This document shows positions 1 to 9,804 of a stretch of 64,000 nt of DNA, piece after piece (within the stretch, counting starts at the first letter, position 1; every line of letters starts with the position of its first letter). The DNA is taken from positions 62,001 through 126,000 of the forward strand of contig DAMBHY010000004.1 in the NCBI GenBank assembly GCA_032068765.1. The letters run 5' to 3'. Position numbers and translations under genes: made by a program. The notes beneath the pieces are model-generated. The model ran no database searches and was not told the DNA's origin. It saw nothing but the letters and a program-made list of their open reading frames with translations. The stretch is from DAMBHY01 sp032068765 (GTDB lineage: Bacteria > Bacteroidota > Bacteroidia > Bacteroidales > Dysgonomonadaceae).

Positions 1-9
1 AATACGTGC

Positions 10-1152
10 TTATTTGCGTAAAAATTTAGGTAAATCTTCCGGAAGGATGCCTCTTTTCAAAATTTTACCTTCTTTCGATACCAGAATATGATATGGCAAA
101 TACGGAACTGAGAATGCATCCACAACTTGTGAAGCCCAACCTTTGGCATCAACAACTACAGGCCATGAAAGTGAATCAGCCAGATTTTTCTTGATCGGAT
201 AATTTTCCGCTTCGATATAAAAAGATAATAATTTAACGGAATCGTTTTTTAAAATATTGTAGTTTAATTTTATTTTTTCCATATCTTGCGCAGACGCCTG
301 ATCTGAAGAAGAAAGAAATGATAACAACAACGTATTTCCCTGATAGTCAGTAGAACGAACCAACTTGTTATCCAGAGTTTGAGTTTCGAAATAAGGCATA
401 ATGGCTCCCTCTTCCGACATCTGCTGTTTTTCTACATTTCGCTGTAGGGCCTGTGCAAGCGGGAACTTTAGGGCATCACCTTTCAAGTGAGCCATCAATT
501 TTTTAAGGCAGGATAAATCAATAGAATTACTGAGAAACTCATTAATAAGCACAACACTTGAAATACTGCTGGGATTTTCCTTCACAAATTCTTCTATGTT
601 TCGAGTCAATTCATTATCAATTTCGTTAAGCTTCGACAAATATTTATTTGGAAATACAGGAGCTTTTTTTGTTAGTGGGAGAAAATCTTTGATTAATTCA
701 ATTTTTTGGCTGATTAAGTCATGATTTTCATTTTTGAAATTGGTAACATCATTGTTAATCTTATTTCCTTTTATCTCTATAAAAAATGGCTGTTTAATAT
801 CTCCACTTATCTTAATTTTATCCGACTTATCTGCGTAAAAGGAAACTCCTCCTGATGCATTTTCAAAATGAATATCAAATCTTGTGAGTGTATCTATTAT
901 TATATGTTTTTTAAAACTGCCATTTGACAGTTGAACTGTATCCATAAAAATAGTATCACCCTTATAATGAGATAATAGAATATATTTAGAATTTAAATTA
1001 TGAATTTTCCCTTTTATTAACAATTCATTGTTTTTCTGACATGAAAAAAAAGTTGTTATAAAAGAAAATATGATTAGAAAAGCAATTGAAGAAGAATATC
1101 TATCAAAAAATAATTTAATATTTTTTATCGAAAAAAAGAACATAACTATCAC
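10..1152 (-). CDS. DUF4369/thioredoxin-like lipoprotein lacking the CxxC
   Basis: A 380-residue exported protein. A long hydrophobic N-terminus (about residues 18-37) ends in a lipobox-like TTFFSC, so it is probably lipid-anchored. Residues about 44-130 resemble the DUF4369 beta domain that precedes thioredoxin folds in Bacteroidota TlpA/ResA-like proteins; residues about 255-380 resemble AhpC/TSA-type thioredoxin. Where WCxxC is expected the protein reads FLSSSDQAS, so both redox cysteines are missing and disulfide chemistry is unlikely. It may be a binding or scaffold relative. It is transcribed away from the glycosyltransferase gene from a 128-bp divergent region. Family call is from pattern only. 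Confidence 0.75.
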   Translation of the reverse strand: MIVMFFFSIKNIKLFFDRYSSSIAFLIIFSFITTFFSCQKNNELLIKGKIHNLNSKYILLSHYKGDTIFMDTVQLSNGSFKKHIIIDTLTRFDIHFENASGGVSFYADKSDKIKISGDIKQPFFIEIKGNKINNDVTNFKNENHDLISQKIELIKDFLPLTKKAPVFPNKYLSKLNEIDNELTRNIEEFVKENPSSISSVVLINEFLSNSIDLSCLKKLMAHLKGDALKFPLAQALQRNVEKQQMSEEGAIMPYFETQTLDNKLVRSTDYQGNTLLLSFLSSSDQASAQDMEKIKLNYNILKNDSVKLLSFYIEAENYPIKKNLADSLSWPVVVDAKGWASQVVDAFSVPYLPYHILVSKEGKILKRGILPEDLPKFLRK

Positions 1153-1254
1153 AATTAAACAACAAAGATAAACTGTATATTTAAAATATACAAAAATTAA
1201 TAGTATTTTTTAATACATGTTATAATTCGACATTCTAATATGAAAATTATTTGA

Positions 1255-1262
1255 TAGCTTTG
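1255..1262 (+). promoter_or_regulatory. -7 box of glycosyltransferase promoter
   Basis: TAGCTTTG matches the Bacteroidota -7 consensus TAnnTTTG and lies 18 bases before the ATG at 1281, implying a very short leader. No clear TTTG is seen at -33; only TTCG is near. Confidence 0.5.
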
Positions 1263-1280
1263 CAGTCAAATTAATTTCAC

Positions 1281-2270
1281 ATGAAATATTCTGTTATAAT
1301 TCCATTATATAATAGACCAGATGAAATAAACGAATTGTTGATGAGTCTGACTAAACAAACTTTCTCTGATTTTGAAGTAATTATAGTTGAAGACGGCTCA
1401 GTAAAAAAAAGCGAAGAGATTGTAAATAATTATAGTGATAATCTATTTATAAAGTATCTCTACAAAGAAAATTCAGGTCCGGGACTTTCACGAAACGAAG
1501 GAGCAAAATTAGCATCTGGAGAATATTTAATATTTTTCGATTCTGACTGCATTATTCCTGAGAATTATTTCAAGAATGTAAATACATTCTTAAACACAAA
1601 ATATACAGATGCTTTTGGAGGTCCGGACAAAGCACTCCCGACATTTACTGATATTCAAAAAGCAATAAATTACTCCATGACCTCATTTTTCACAACGGGA
1701 GGAATTCGTGGAGGCAAAAAGTCTATGGATAAATTTCATCCGAGAAGTTTCAACTTAGGAGTTTCCAAGGCTGCTTTCGAAGCTGTTAGCGGTTACGGTT
1801 CGATGCGTTTTGGAGAAGATATTGATTTTAGTTTGCGCTTAATAGAACAGGGGTTTTCAACACAATTAATTCCCGAAGCATACGTTTATCACAAACGTAG
1901 AACCGATTTTAAGAAATTCTTCAAACAAGTTTATAATTCCGGGATAGCAAGAATAAATCTAAATTTGGCGCATCCAGGTTCAATGAAATTTGTTCATTTG
2001 TTGCCAACTGCATTTACCATAGGAATGACTTTTTTTATAATAGGCGGTATTTTCTGTCCTTACAGTTTGTTGATACCAATTTTCTACAGTTTACTGGTTT
2101 TTATAGATTCAACGATAAAAAACAAGTCTGTTAAGGTTGGATTCTACAGCATTGCAGCCGCATGGACGCAACTGTTCGGTTACGGCACAGGATTTCTGTC
2201 CGCATTTTGGAAAAGAATTATTCTCAAAAAAGGAGAATTCAAAGCTTTCGAGAAAAAATTTTACAATTAA
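1281..2270 (+). CDS. Family 2 glycosyltransferase with C-terminal membrane segments
   Basis: A 329-residue GT-A fold enzyme that would transfer a sugar from a nucleotide-sugar donor, probably in envelope polysaccharide or glycolipid synthesis. Seen: the N-terminal strand SVIIPLYNR (4-12), VEDGS (about 36-40), the metal-binding DSD (about 87-89) and a GED acid motif near 178. Two or three hydrophobic stretches after residue 240 suggest anchoring to the inner face of the cytoplasmic membrane. It overlaps the convergent upp gene by 4 bp at the stop codons. There is no surrounding polysaccharide cluster, so the acceptor cannot be inferred. Confidence 0.85.
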   Translation: MKYSVIIPLYNRPDEINELLMSLTKQTFSDFEVIIVEDGSVKKSEEIVNNYSDNLFIKYLYKENSGPGLSRNEGAKLASGEYLIFFDSDCIIPENYFKNVNTFLNTKYTDAFGGPDKALPTFTDIQKAINYSMTSFFTTGGIRGGKKSMDKFHPRSFNLGVSKAAFEAVSGYGSMRFGEDIDFSLRLIEQGFSTQLIPEAYVYHKRRTDFKKFFKQVYNSGIARINLNLAHPGSMKFVHLLPTAFTIGMTFFIIGGIFCPYSLLIPIFYSLLVFIDSTIKNKSVKVGFYSIAAAWTQLFGYGTGFLSAFWKRIILKKGEFKAFEKKFYN

Positions 2271-2923
2271 TCTTTTATTCCGTAGGCGAGATCGCCGGCA
2301 TCACCCAATCCGGGAACAATATAAGCATGTTCGTCCAATTCGGGGTCAATTGATGCCGTCCAGATGGTCGTTTTATCTTCAGGGAAATTTTCAAGACAAT
2401 ATTCTATTGCCTTCTGACTAGAAATAATAGAAGCTATATGGATATGGCTTGGATTTCCTTTGGTAAGAAGTGCGCGGTAAGTTAGCTCCATACTTCCTCC
2501 GGTAGCCAGCATCGGGTCGGTAAGAATTAAAGTTTTGTTTTCAATTCTGGGAGAAGCAATATATTCAATGAAAATATTAAAAGATTCGTGGTTTTCTTTG
2601 TATTTGCGGTAAGCCGACACAAATGCATTTTCTGCTCCATCAAAATAATTCAAAAATCCATGATGGAATGGAAGTCCAGCTCTCAAAATTGTACCTAAAA
2701 CTATTTGTTCATCAAAAATATTTACATCGGAATAACCCAAAGGAGTAGTAACACGATGATTACAGTAGGTTAAATCTTTACTGATTTCATACGCCATAAC
2801 TTCACCTATACGTTCAATATTACGTCTAAAACGCAATCTATCGTTTTGAATATTTACATCACGAAGTTCACGAACAAAAGTATTAAGAAGTGAATTGCTT
2901 TCGGAAAAATTGACAACTTTCAT
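2267..2923 (-). CDS. upp: Uracil phosphoribosyltransferase
   Basis: A 218-residue cytosolic enzyme of pyrimidine salvage, converting uracil and PRPP to UMP. The PRPP-binding loop is visible as LTDPMLATGGSM (about 134-145) and the uracil-binding C-terminal segment as YIVPGLGDAGDLAYG. Length is normal for the family. A -7 box TATCTTTG (complement of 2992-2999) gives a leader of about 60 nt. The gene is monocistronic and converges on the glycosyltransferase with a 4-bp stop overlap. Confidence 0.95.
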   Translation of the reverse strand: MKVVNFSESNSLLNTFVRELRDVNIQNDRLRFRRNIERIGEVMAYEISKDLTYCNHRVTTPLGYSDVNIFDEQIVLGTILRAGLPFHHGFLNYFDGAENAFVSAYRKYKENHESFNIFIEYIASPRIENKTLILTDPMLATGGSMELTYRALLTKGNPSHIHIASIISSQKAIEYCLENFPEDKTTIWTASIDPELDEHAYIVPGLGDAGDLAYGIKD

Positions 2924-2991
2924 TTACGGGTAATTTAAATATAGGAACCAGATTTTGTCTTAAGATTGAAAATCAATCGTATTCCGAAAAA

Positions 2992-2999
2992 CAAAGATA
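2992..2999 (-). promoter_or_regulatory. -7 box of upp promoter
   Basis: Read on the minus strand this is TATCTTTG, a full match to TAnnTTTG, about 70 bases before the upp start codon. Confidence 0.5.
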
Positions 3000-3129
3000 A
3001 ATATTTGCATTGAAATAGCGATAATTATTTATGAAAAAAGATTGGAAGATGTGTTTTGAACAATAAATAGCAAATCTACTACCACATTATAAATGGGACT
3101 CTTAAAGTTTATTTAGCTAAATTTTCGGC

Positions 3130-3157
3130 TATATTTGTACATAATTCATTAGTTTTG
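3130..3157 (+). promoter_or_regulatory. Candidate lptD promoter boxes
   Basis: Two TAnnTTTG boxes, TATATTTG (3130-3137) and TAGTTTTG (3150-3157), sit 34-60 bases before the lptD ATG. Neither has a convincing -33 TTTG at 19-21 bases, so which is used is open. Confidence 0.4.
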
Positions 3158-3190
3158 TGCTCTGAATTGAATTAGATTCTTTCATTCTAC

Positions 3191-6052
3191 ATGAAGCAAC
3201 TCTCAAAATATATATTTCTTTTGATTTTAACTATGTTTTTTTTGCAATGTTCAACATTGCAAAATCGTACACGCTCTAAAGTCAAGAAAGTTGTACAGAC
3301 AGAGATCGATTCTAAAAAAACGAAGCTGCCCAATTCTTCCACACCCACTCCAACTACCAATAATTCCAATGCTGCAACTCCCATAGCGAAAGCAACTGAA
3401 GCGCTAAAATCGGATTCAACATCTATAACAGCTCAGGACTCAGTTAAAGCTGACAGCATCCAGGCGTCAAAAAATTCTCTGAAAGCACCCGTTAATTATT
3501 CCGCAAAGGATTCGATGGTTTTCACCAAGGATAACATGGGCTATCTATATGGCGATGCAGATGTGAAATATCAAAATATTGGCATTAAGGGCGAATATAT
3601 CACGATGGATATGGACAGCAGTATCATTTCGTCTAGTTTCGGAGTGGATTCGTTAGGCAAAGAATTTGGTCATCCCGTTTTTACTGAAGGACAAACACAA
3701 TATGAAATGAAAAAAGTTTCATACAATTTCAAAACAACCAAAGCATTTATCAACACGATAATTACCCAACAAGGCGAAGGATGGATTGTGGCTAATCAGG
3801 CTAAAAAAAATGCAGACAATTCATTTTTTATGAAAGACGCAAAGTATACCACCTGTGACCTTCACGAGCATCCTCACTTTTATTTGAATTTATCAAAGGC
3901 AAAGGTGAGACCAGAAAAAGATATTGTGACCGGTCCGGTATGGCTTGTAGTTGCTGACGTCCCATTATTTCCAGTTGTGCTTCCTTTCGCATTTTTCCCA
4001 TTTACAAAAACATATTCGTCCGGGATTATTATGCCGTCTTATGGCGATGAGATGGCACGGGGGTTTTATTTGCAGCGCGGTGGATATTATTTTGCAATAA
4101 ACGATTACGTTGATTTAGCTCTGACAGGAGAGATATACACAAAGGGGACGTGGGGAGTAGGAGCGCACTCAAATTACAAAAAACGTTATAAATATATGGG
4201 TTCGGTGGATACTTACTATCTGAATACCGTTACCGGAGATAAAGGATTTCCCGATTATAATGTTTCAAAGGATTTCAGATTGAGCTGGACACACTCGCAA
4301 GACCCGAAAGCCAATCTTTTCAGGACATTGTCGGCAAGCGTCAATTATTCTACTAGCACTTACGGTAGAAATGATGTAACACAATTATACAATCGACGAG
4401 CCACAAACGACACCAAAAGTTCTACGGTAAATATCACGCAGAGATTTCCAAATTCACCCTGGAGTTTGTCGGGAACAATGAGTCTAAACCAAATATCGCG
4501 TGATTCAACAATAGCCGCAACGCTTCCTTCTTTGACGGCAACCATGAGCAGAATTTTTCCATTCAAAAGAAGAAATGCGGTAGGTGCGGAGCGCTGGTAT
4601 GAAAAAATTGCCGTAAGTTACACAGGAGAGTTTCGAAATACAATTACAACAAAAGAAAATAGATTTTTAAAATCTAGTCTTGTGAAAGATTGGACAAACG
4701 GAGTTCGTCACAATATTCCTGTAAACGCGACATTCAATATCCTTGGATACATACAAGTTACTCCGTCCATCAATTACTCAGAAAGATGGTATGGTTCTAA
4801 AATCAGAGAAGCGTGGGACCCGGCAACACACCAGAATGTAGTGTTGGATACTGTCTACGGATTTAATCGTGTATATGATTTCAATACTTCCATCAGTTTG
4901 CAAACAAAACTCTATGGCTCATACCGTCCTTTGCGAAGTATTTTTGGTGACAAGATTGAAAGAATCCGCCACGTCTTCACTCCATCTATCAGCATGAACT
5001 ATAACCCTGATTTCAGCGATCCTTACTTTAGGTCGTTTGAAAGATATTATTATAAAGATGAATACGGAAATGACGTAGAACGTGTATATTCTCCTTATTC
5101 GCGAATGATGTTTGGTGCACCGTCAGCGGGTAAAAACGGAAGTATCGGTTTTAATTTCCAAAACAACTTGGAAATGAAAATCAAATCCGACAAAGATTCA
5201 CTAGGTTATCGAAAAGTAAGTTTGATAGACGGTTTGGATATTGGATTCAGCTACAACATGATGGCAGATTCAATGAAATGGAGCAACATTAACACGGGTG
5301 TTCGTTTGAAACTTAGCAAATCGTATACCCTGAGTCTTGCAGGAAGCTGGGATCCTTATATATACGAACTAGACAAAGACGGAAGACCTATACATGTGGA
5401 TAAACTGCGCATAATAAATGGGAAAGGCTTTGGCAAATTGATGGGAACCGGAACTTCTTTTTCATATTCTGTCAATCAGGATACATTCAAAAAATGGTTT
5501 GGAGAAAAGAAAAAGAAAGATGAAAAAAGCGAAGATGATATAAAAGACGATGTAGAAGATAGACTTCCTTCGGATGGAACATTGGGTGAAAACCCACACG
5601 AAAAAGGAGCGAAAGCAAGTATGTTTGACCAAGGTAACCGAAGTATGGGCGATTTCGATGAAGACGGTTATCTAAGAAATTCACCTCCGTGGAATATTTC
5701 TATCAATTATTCTTTGCAATATTATGTAAGCAACGATATCAAAGATTTCAATTTCAATAAAATGGAATACAAAGGTAAACTTCGCCACAGTCTGGGACTG
5801 AGCGGTTCGTTACAGCCAACCAAAAACTGGAATTTCACCTTCAATACGGATTATAATTTTGATTTGAAGAAATTCACATATATGAACTGTACGCTCACTC
5901 GTAATCTTCACTGCTGGAGTATGTCGGCAAGCTTTATGCCTATCGGTCAGTACAAATCATATAATTTTGTGATTCGTGCCAACGCGTCCTTGTTGCAAGA
6001 CTTGAAATACGAACAACACAGCAGCCCGTTCAACAATATGAATTGGTATTAA
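3191..6052 (+). CDS. lptD: LptD-type LPS assembly outer membrane protein
   Basis: A 953-residue outer membrane protein expected to insert lipopolysaccharide into the outer leaflet. After an N-terminal hydrophobic signal comes a Ser/Thr/Lys-rich linker (about 25-95), then an OstA/LptA-like beta-jellyroll (about 100-240, starting near MGYLYGDADVKYQ) and a long beta-barrel to the C-terminus, ending in tyrosine and alternating hydrophobic residues. This is the short-jellyroll Bacteroidota form, not the E. coli-like one. An acidic Lys/Glu/Asp insert (about 770-810) probably forms a loop. Two -7-like boxes (TATATTTG at 3130, TAGTTTTG at 3150) lie upstream. Its 3' end is one base from the convergent rarA. 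Confidence 0.88.
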   Translation: MKQLSKYIFLLILTMFFLQCSTLQNRTRSKVKKVVQTEIDSKKTKLPNSSTPTPTTNNSNAATPIAKATEALKSDSTSITAQDSVKADSIQASKNSLKAPVNYSAKDSMVFTKDNMGYLYGDADVKYQNIGIKGEYITMDMDSSIISSSFGVDSLGKEFGHPVFTEGQTQYEMKKVSYNFKTTKAFINTIITQQGEGWIVANQAKKNADNSFFMKDAKYTTCDLHEHPHFYLNLSKAKVRPEKDIVTGPVWLVVADVPLFPVVLPFAFFPFTKTYSSGIIMPSYGDEMARGFYLQRGGYYFAINDYVDLALTGEIYTKGTWGVGAHSNYKKRYKYMGSVDTYYLNTVTGDKGFPDYNVSKDFRLSWTHSQDPKANLFRTLSASVNYSTSTYGRNDVTQLYNRRATNDTKSSTVNITQRFPNSPWSLSGTMSLNQISRDSTIAATLPSLTATMSRIFPFKRRNAVGAERWYEKIAVSYTGEFRNTITTKENRFLKSSLVKDWTNGVRHNIPVNATFNILGYIQVTPSINYSERWYGSKIREAWDPATHQNVVLDTVYGFNRVYDFNTSISLQTKLYGSYRPLRSIFGDKIERIRHVFTPSISMNYNPDFSDPYFRSFERYYYKDEYGNDVERVYSPYSRMMFGAPSAGKNGSIGFNFQNNLEMKIKSDKDSLGYRKVSLIDGLDIGFSYNMMADSMKWSNINTGVRLKLSKSYTLSLAGSWDPYIYELDKDGRPIHVDKLRIINGKGFGKLMGTGTSFSYSVNQDTFKKWFGEKKKKDEKSEDDIKDDVEDRLPSDGTLGENPHEKGAKASMFDQGNRSMGDFDEDGYLRNSPPWNISINYSLQYYVSNDIKDFNFNKMEYKGKLRHSLGLSGSLQPTKNWNFTFNTDYNFDLKKFTYMNCTLTRNLHCWSMSASFMPIGQYKSYNFVIRANASLLQDLKYEQHSSPFNNMNWY

Positions 6053-6053
6053 C

Positions 6054-7316
6054 TTATTTTCCACGCAGCTTCCTCATCCAGTCACTCATTTTCACTTCCG
6101 CGGGATTGTCCTGCGATTTCCAGAAACGGCGTTTCTTCAATTCTTTCGGCAGATAATCCTGAGTCACAAAGTTATTGGGATAGTTGTGCGCATATTTGTA
6201 TTCCCTCCCATAATCCAGTTCTTTCATCAGTTTAGTCGGCGCATTGCGCAGATGCAGAGGCACGGGCAAATTACCCGAAGCATTTACCTCAGAAATTGCC
6301 TCGTCTATCGCCAGATAAGCCGAATTACTTTTTACGGAGGTGGCAAGATAGACGGTTGCTTCCGCCAAAACTATACGCCCTTCGGGCCAGCCAATCTTTT
6401 GCAAACTGTCGAAACACGCGTTCGCGATGAGCAGTGCGTTGGGATTTGCCAAACCAATATCTTCCGCTGCAGATATAACCAAACGCCGTGCAATAAATTT
6501 AGGGTCTTCCCCACCCGCTACCATTCGCGCAAGCCAATAAAGAGCGGCATCTGGGTCGCTTCCGCGAATGGATTTGATGAACGCCGAGATGATATCATAA
6601 TGCATCTCTCCGCCCTTATCATACGCCGCCGGATTTTCCTGCAATCTGTCGGTTACATTTTTGTCGTTGATGATAATGGAATCGGCTTCGGAGTATGTGG
6701 TTAGTAGGTCGAGAATATTCAGCAGCTTGCGAGCGTCACCTCCGGCAAATCGGAACAGCGCTGTCGTTTCCTGAACTTCTATCTTCTTTTTCTGTAAATC
6801 AGGGTCTTCATTTAAAGCACGATGAAGGAGTTTTTCCAAATCCTTTTTTTCCAAAGATTTCAGCACATAGACCTGACACCTGGACAACAGCGGACGAATC
6901 ACCTCGAAAGACGGATTTTCTGTAGTTGCACCGACGAGCGTAACAATCCCTTTTTCAACGGCATTCAACAAAGAATCTTGCTGAGATTTGCTGAAACGAT
7001 GAATTTCATCAATAAACAGAATCGGTCTTTCTGCATTGAAAAATTGCGAACCCTGCGCCTTTTCAATCACATCTCGCACATCTTTCACACCGGAATTTAC
7101 TGCATTCAACTGGAAGAAAGACGTTTTAAGCGTTTTAGAAATGATATGAGCCAAAGTGGTTTTCCCCACACCCGGAGGTCCCCACAAAATGATGGACGGA
7201 ATATGTCCAGCATCAATCATGCGGCGGAGCACCGCGTTTTTCCCAACCAGATGTTCCTGTCCTATAAAATCGTCCAGCGTATGTGGACGCAATCTTTCAG
7301 CTAACGGTGTGTTCAT
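6054..7316 (-). CDS. rarA: Replication-associated recombination ATPase RarA (MgsA)
   Basis: A 420-residue AAA+ ATPase related to clamp-loader subunits and to eukaryotic WRNIP1, acting at stalled replication forks. Walker A is GPPGVGKTT (about 45-53), Walker B is FIDEIH, sensor 1 lies in the GATTENPSF stretch, and the RarA-specific C-terminal tetramerisation part ends near MSDWMRKLRG. Length is normal. A -7 box TATCTTTG (complement of 7337-7344) precedes it. The GC-richer composition than its flanks is ordinary for this gene. Confidence 0.93.
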   Translation of the reverse strand: MNTPLAERLRPHTLDDFIGQEHLVGKNAVLRRMIDAGHIPSIILWGPPGVGKTTLAHIISKTLKTSFFQLNAVNSGVKDVRDVIEKAQGSQFFNAERPILFIDEIHRFSKSQQDSLLNAVEKGIVTLVGATTENPSFEVIRPLLSRCQVYVLKSLEKKDLEKLLHRALNEDPDLQKKKIEVQETTALFRFAGGDARKLLNILDLLTTYSEADSIIINDKNVTDRLQENPAAYDKGGEMHYDIISAFIKSIRGSDPDAALYWLARMVAGGEDPKFIARRLVISAAEDIGLANPNALLIANACFDSLQKIGWPEGRIVLAEATVYLATSVKSNSAYLAIDEAISEVNASGNLPVPLHLRNAPTKLMKELDYGREYKYAHNYPNNFVTQDYLPKELKKRRFWKSQDNPAEVKMSDWMRKLRGK

Positions 7317-7336
7317 ACATTCTAATCAATGATAGA

Positions 7337-7344
7337 CAAAGATA
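7337..7344 (-). promoter_or_regulatory. -7 box of rarA promoter
   Basis: Minus-strand TATCTTTG, a full -7 match, 21 bases before the rarA start codon. No clear -33 TTTG. Confidence 0.45.
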
Positions 7345-7517
7345 ACAATTTATGCGGTTGAAAGATTTTTACAATTTACTAATTACGATGTGCTATTTAC
7401 AAATTGGGATTTGGTATCTAGAAAGTTTGAGATACAACTTTTTGCTATTTTATCGCACAAGTTACAAAATTAACCAAGTAGAGGCAGTTAGGATATATGT
7501 GCAATTATTTCGTCTAT

Positions 7518-7549
7518 AAAAAATCCCGCCTCGCATCTGAGACAGGATT
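7518..7549 (-). terminator. Intrinsic terminator of the zinc-ribbon membrane protein gene
   Basis: On the minus strand AATCC pairs with GGATT and CTC with GAG around a 6-nt loop, followed by TTTTTT. It lies 30 bases past the stop of the 7579-8247 gene. Confidence 0.75.
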
Positions 7550-7578
7550 CGTTAATATTGTATTAGAGTGATACGTTC

Positions 7579-8247
7579 TTAGTCATTGTTCTTTTTTTTT
7601 GCAGCTAATTTTTCAGCTTTCAGCTTTTCAATTTCTTCGACAGACATCTTCACGTTTCCATGCGATTTTTTCTCAATTTTTTTCCTCAAAATCAATGTTC
7701 CAGGCAATATCACATCAATTAAATGCACGCCCAGCATACCCAGTTTCACTGCGCAACCCAACGATATCAGAGTCACTATAAAGAATGGAATGGTGTAAGT
7801 ATTTTGTTTGAACAAGAATAACTGAATAATTGAAAGCACACATATAATTACTGTCAATATAATTTTCTTTTTCAAAAGGGGTGTGTTCATTGTTTTGAAT
7901 CGGGCGTAACCGTCCATAATACCCGTAACAGCAGATGCCAGCAAGGTAAGTGGGAAAACGATGACTGAGAAAGTAATCACATTGTGCATAATATCGGGAT
8001 ATAAGTTAGGGAACAAAAAGTTGAGAATAATCAACCCCGGAATAAGCGCCACAAATGTTTGTGATAAGTGGATGGCAATGGGATGTAAATCCAGCGCTAA
8101 AAACTTCAACCTGCCGGGAGAAACTTTCTCGCGATAGGGTTCAAAAACAGTATGTGGCAATCCGCAAGCGGGACAAACGGCTCCGAGCTCGCTTTCTTTC
8201 ATGATATATCCACAAGGGCGGCATCTGACCAATTTTTCTTCGTTCAT
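7579..8247 (-). CDS. Rubredoxin-like zinc ribbon fused to a DUF2231-type membrane domain
   Basis: A 222-residue inner-membrane protein. The N-terminus carries a rubredoxin-like four-Cys knuckle, CRPCGY (9-14) and CPACG (25-29), which could hold Fe or Zn. From about residue 56 the HPIAIHLSQ motif and four hydrophobic helices resemble DUF2231 membrane domains. The C-terminus is Lys/Glu-rich and cytoplasmic. The combination suggests electron transfer or metal sensing at the membrane, but no partner gene is adjacent. It stands alone between rarA and gnd and has its own terminator. Confidence 0.7.
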   Translation of the reverse strand: MNEEKLVRCRPCGYIMKESELGAVCPACGLPHTVFEPYREKVSPGRLKFLALDLHPIAIHLSQTFVALIPGLIILNFLFPNLYPDIMHNVITFSVIVFPLTLLASAVTGIMDGYARFKTMNTPLLKKKIILTVIICVLSIIQLFLFKQNTYTIPFFIVTLISLGCAVKLGMLGVHLIDVILPGTLILRKKIEKKSHGNVKMSVEEIEKLKAEKLAAKKKNND

Positions 8248-8349
8248 AGTTTAAAAGCAAATTATATTTTCAACGTGCAAAAATAACAAAGTTTACTTAA
8301 TTAATTAGAATAAATCTCTAAAATAAAATGACATACTCCGCCAAAACGG

Positions 8350-9804
8350 CTATATTTCGTATGGAGTTGATGCCGTGTCGCCGCCATGACCCGTCCAATC
8401 CGTATGGTAAAATTCACCTTGAGGTGCATCAATTCTTTCATATTGGTGTGCGCCGAAATAGTCGCGCTGTGCCTGAAGCATATTAGCAGGAAGGCTTGCT
8501 GTCCTGATCCCGTCGAAATATGCTAATGCAGAAGTCATTGCAGGAATACTGATTCCGTGTTTGATGCCCGCGATACAAATTCTTCGCCAGCTTTCCTGTG
8601 CCTCTATGAGTTCCTTCTTGAAGAAATCGTCTAGAAGCAGATTTTCTAACTGAGGATTTTCGTCATAGGCGTGTTTGATATTTTTTAAGAATGCCGAGCG
8701 GATGATACATCCTCCACGCCACATAAGAGCTATACCGCCGAAGTTCAAACCCCATTCAAATTGTTTGGAAACATGCGTCATCAAATTGTACCCCTGAGCG
8801 TAGGAGATGATTTTAGAAGCATATAACGCCGCTTCCAAATCATTGAGAAATTGCTCTCTGTCTTCTTCTGAAACTTGCTTTTCACGTGTTATTTCGTTTG
8901 AAATCCTGACGCGAAGCGATTTTTGACTTGAGAGAAAGCGGGAAAATACCGACTCGCCAATCAATGTCAATGGAATATCATATTCAAGCGCGGAAACCAC
9001 CGTCCATTTTCCTGTTCCTTTTTGTCCTGCAGTATCCATAATCTTGTCCACGAGTGGTTTGCCATCCGAATCTTTAAACCGGAGGATTTCGGATGTTATC
9101 TCTATCAGATAGGAATCTAGTTTCCCTTTATTCCACTTTTCAAATACTTCTGCTTGCTCGTCAGGTGTCATTCCTAAAACTTCGCGCATCAAAAAATAAG
9201 CTTCACTTATCAACTGCATATCTCCATACTCGATGCCATTGTGAACCATTTTTACAAAATGTCCTGAACCGCTTTTTCCCACCCACTCACAACAAGGTGT
9301 TCCGTCATCTACTTTTGCAGCTATCGACTGAAAAATAGGCTGAATATTTCGCCATGCAGCAAAAGAACCGCCAGGCATAAGCGAAGGACCATTTAGTGCA
9401 CCTTCTTCTCCTCCGGAAACACCGCTTCCTACATACAAAAGACCTTTACTCTCTACATATTCCGTTCTGCGGATAGTATCATAATAATTACTATTCCCAC
9501 CATCTATTATAATGTCTCCCTCGTCGAGCAAGGGAATCAACTGGTCTATAAAACTATCTACAGGCTTGCCAGCTTTCACCAGCATCATTATTTTTCTCGG
9601 ACGCTCAAGAGATTCCACCAGTTCGGGCAGCGAATGCGTTCCGACGAAATTCTTTCCTTTGCCTCGTCCTTCCAAAAAATCATCTACTTTGGATGTGGTA
9701 CGGTTAAAGATTGCGACCGTAAATCCGTTTCTCTCCATATTTAATACTAGGTTTTCACCCATAACGGCAAGCCCTATCAGCCCTATGTCTGCTTTTTCTT
9801 TCAT
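8350..9804 (-). CDS. gnd: 6-phosphogluconate dehydrogenase, decarboxylating
   Basis: About 484 residues when started at the ATG at 9804, which directly precedes the Rossmann strand IGLIGLAVMGENL; an upstream GTG would add nine lysine-rich residues unlike the family. The enzyme oxidises 6-phosphogluconate to ribulose 5-phosphate with NADP in the oxidative pentose phosphate pathway. Seen: GGNSNYYDT and GSGVSGGEEGA substrate loops, the catalytic lysine stretch GHFVKMVHNGIEY, and a C-terminal tail HTDWTGHGGDTAS. Unlike many Bacteroidales, zwf and pgl are not next to it. Confidence 0.95.
   Translation of the reverse strand: MKEKADIGLIGLAVMGENLVLNMERNGFTVAIFNRTTSKVDDFLEGRGKGKNFVGTHSLPELVESLERPRKIMMLVKAGKPVDSFIDQLIPLLDEGDIIIDGGNSNYYDTIRRTEYVESKGLLYVGSGVSGGEEGALNGPSLMPGGSFAAWRNIQPIFQSIAAKVDDGTPCCEWVGKSGSGHFVKMVHNGIEYGDMQLISEAYFLMREVLGMTPDEQAEVFEKWNKGKLDSYLIEITSEILRFKDSDGKPLVDKIMDTAGQKGTGKWTVVSALEYDIPLTLIGESVFSRFLSSQKSLRVRISNEITREKQVSEEDREQFLNDLEAALYASKIISYAQGYNLMTHVSKQFEWGLNFGGIALMWRGGCIIRSAFLKNIKHAYDENPQLENLLLDDFFKKELIEAQESWRRICIAGIKHGISIPAMTSALAYFDGIRTASLPANMLQAQRDYFGAHQYERIDAPQGEFYHTDWTGHGGDTASTPYEI

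Noticed and set aside
6186..7304. Several plus-strand frames opposite rarA
   Set aside because: rarA is intact and conserved; these are shadows.
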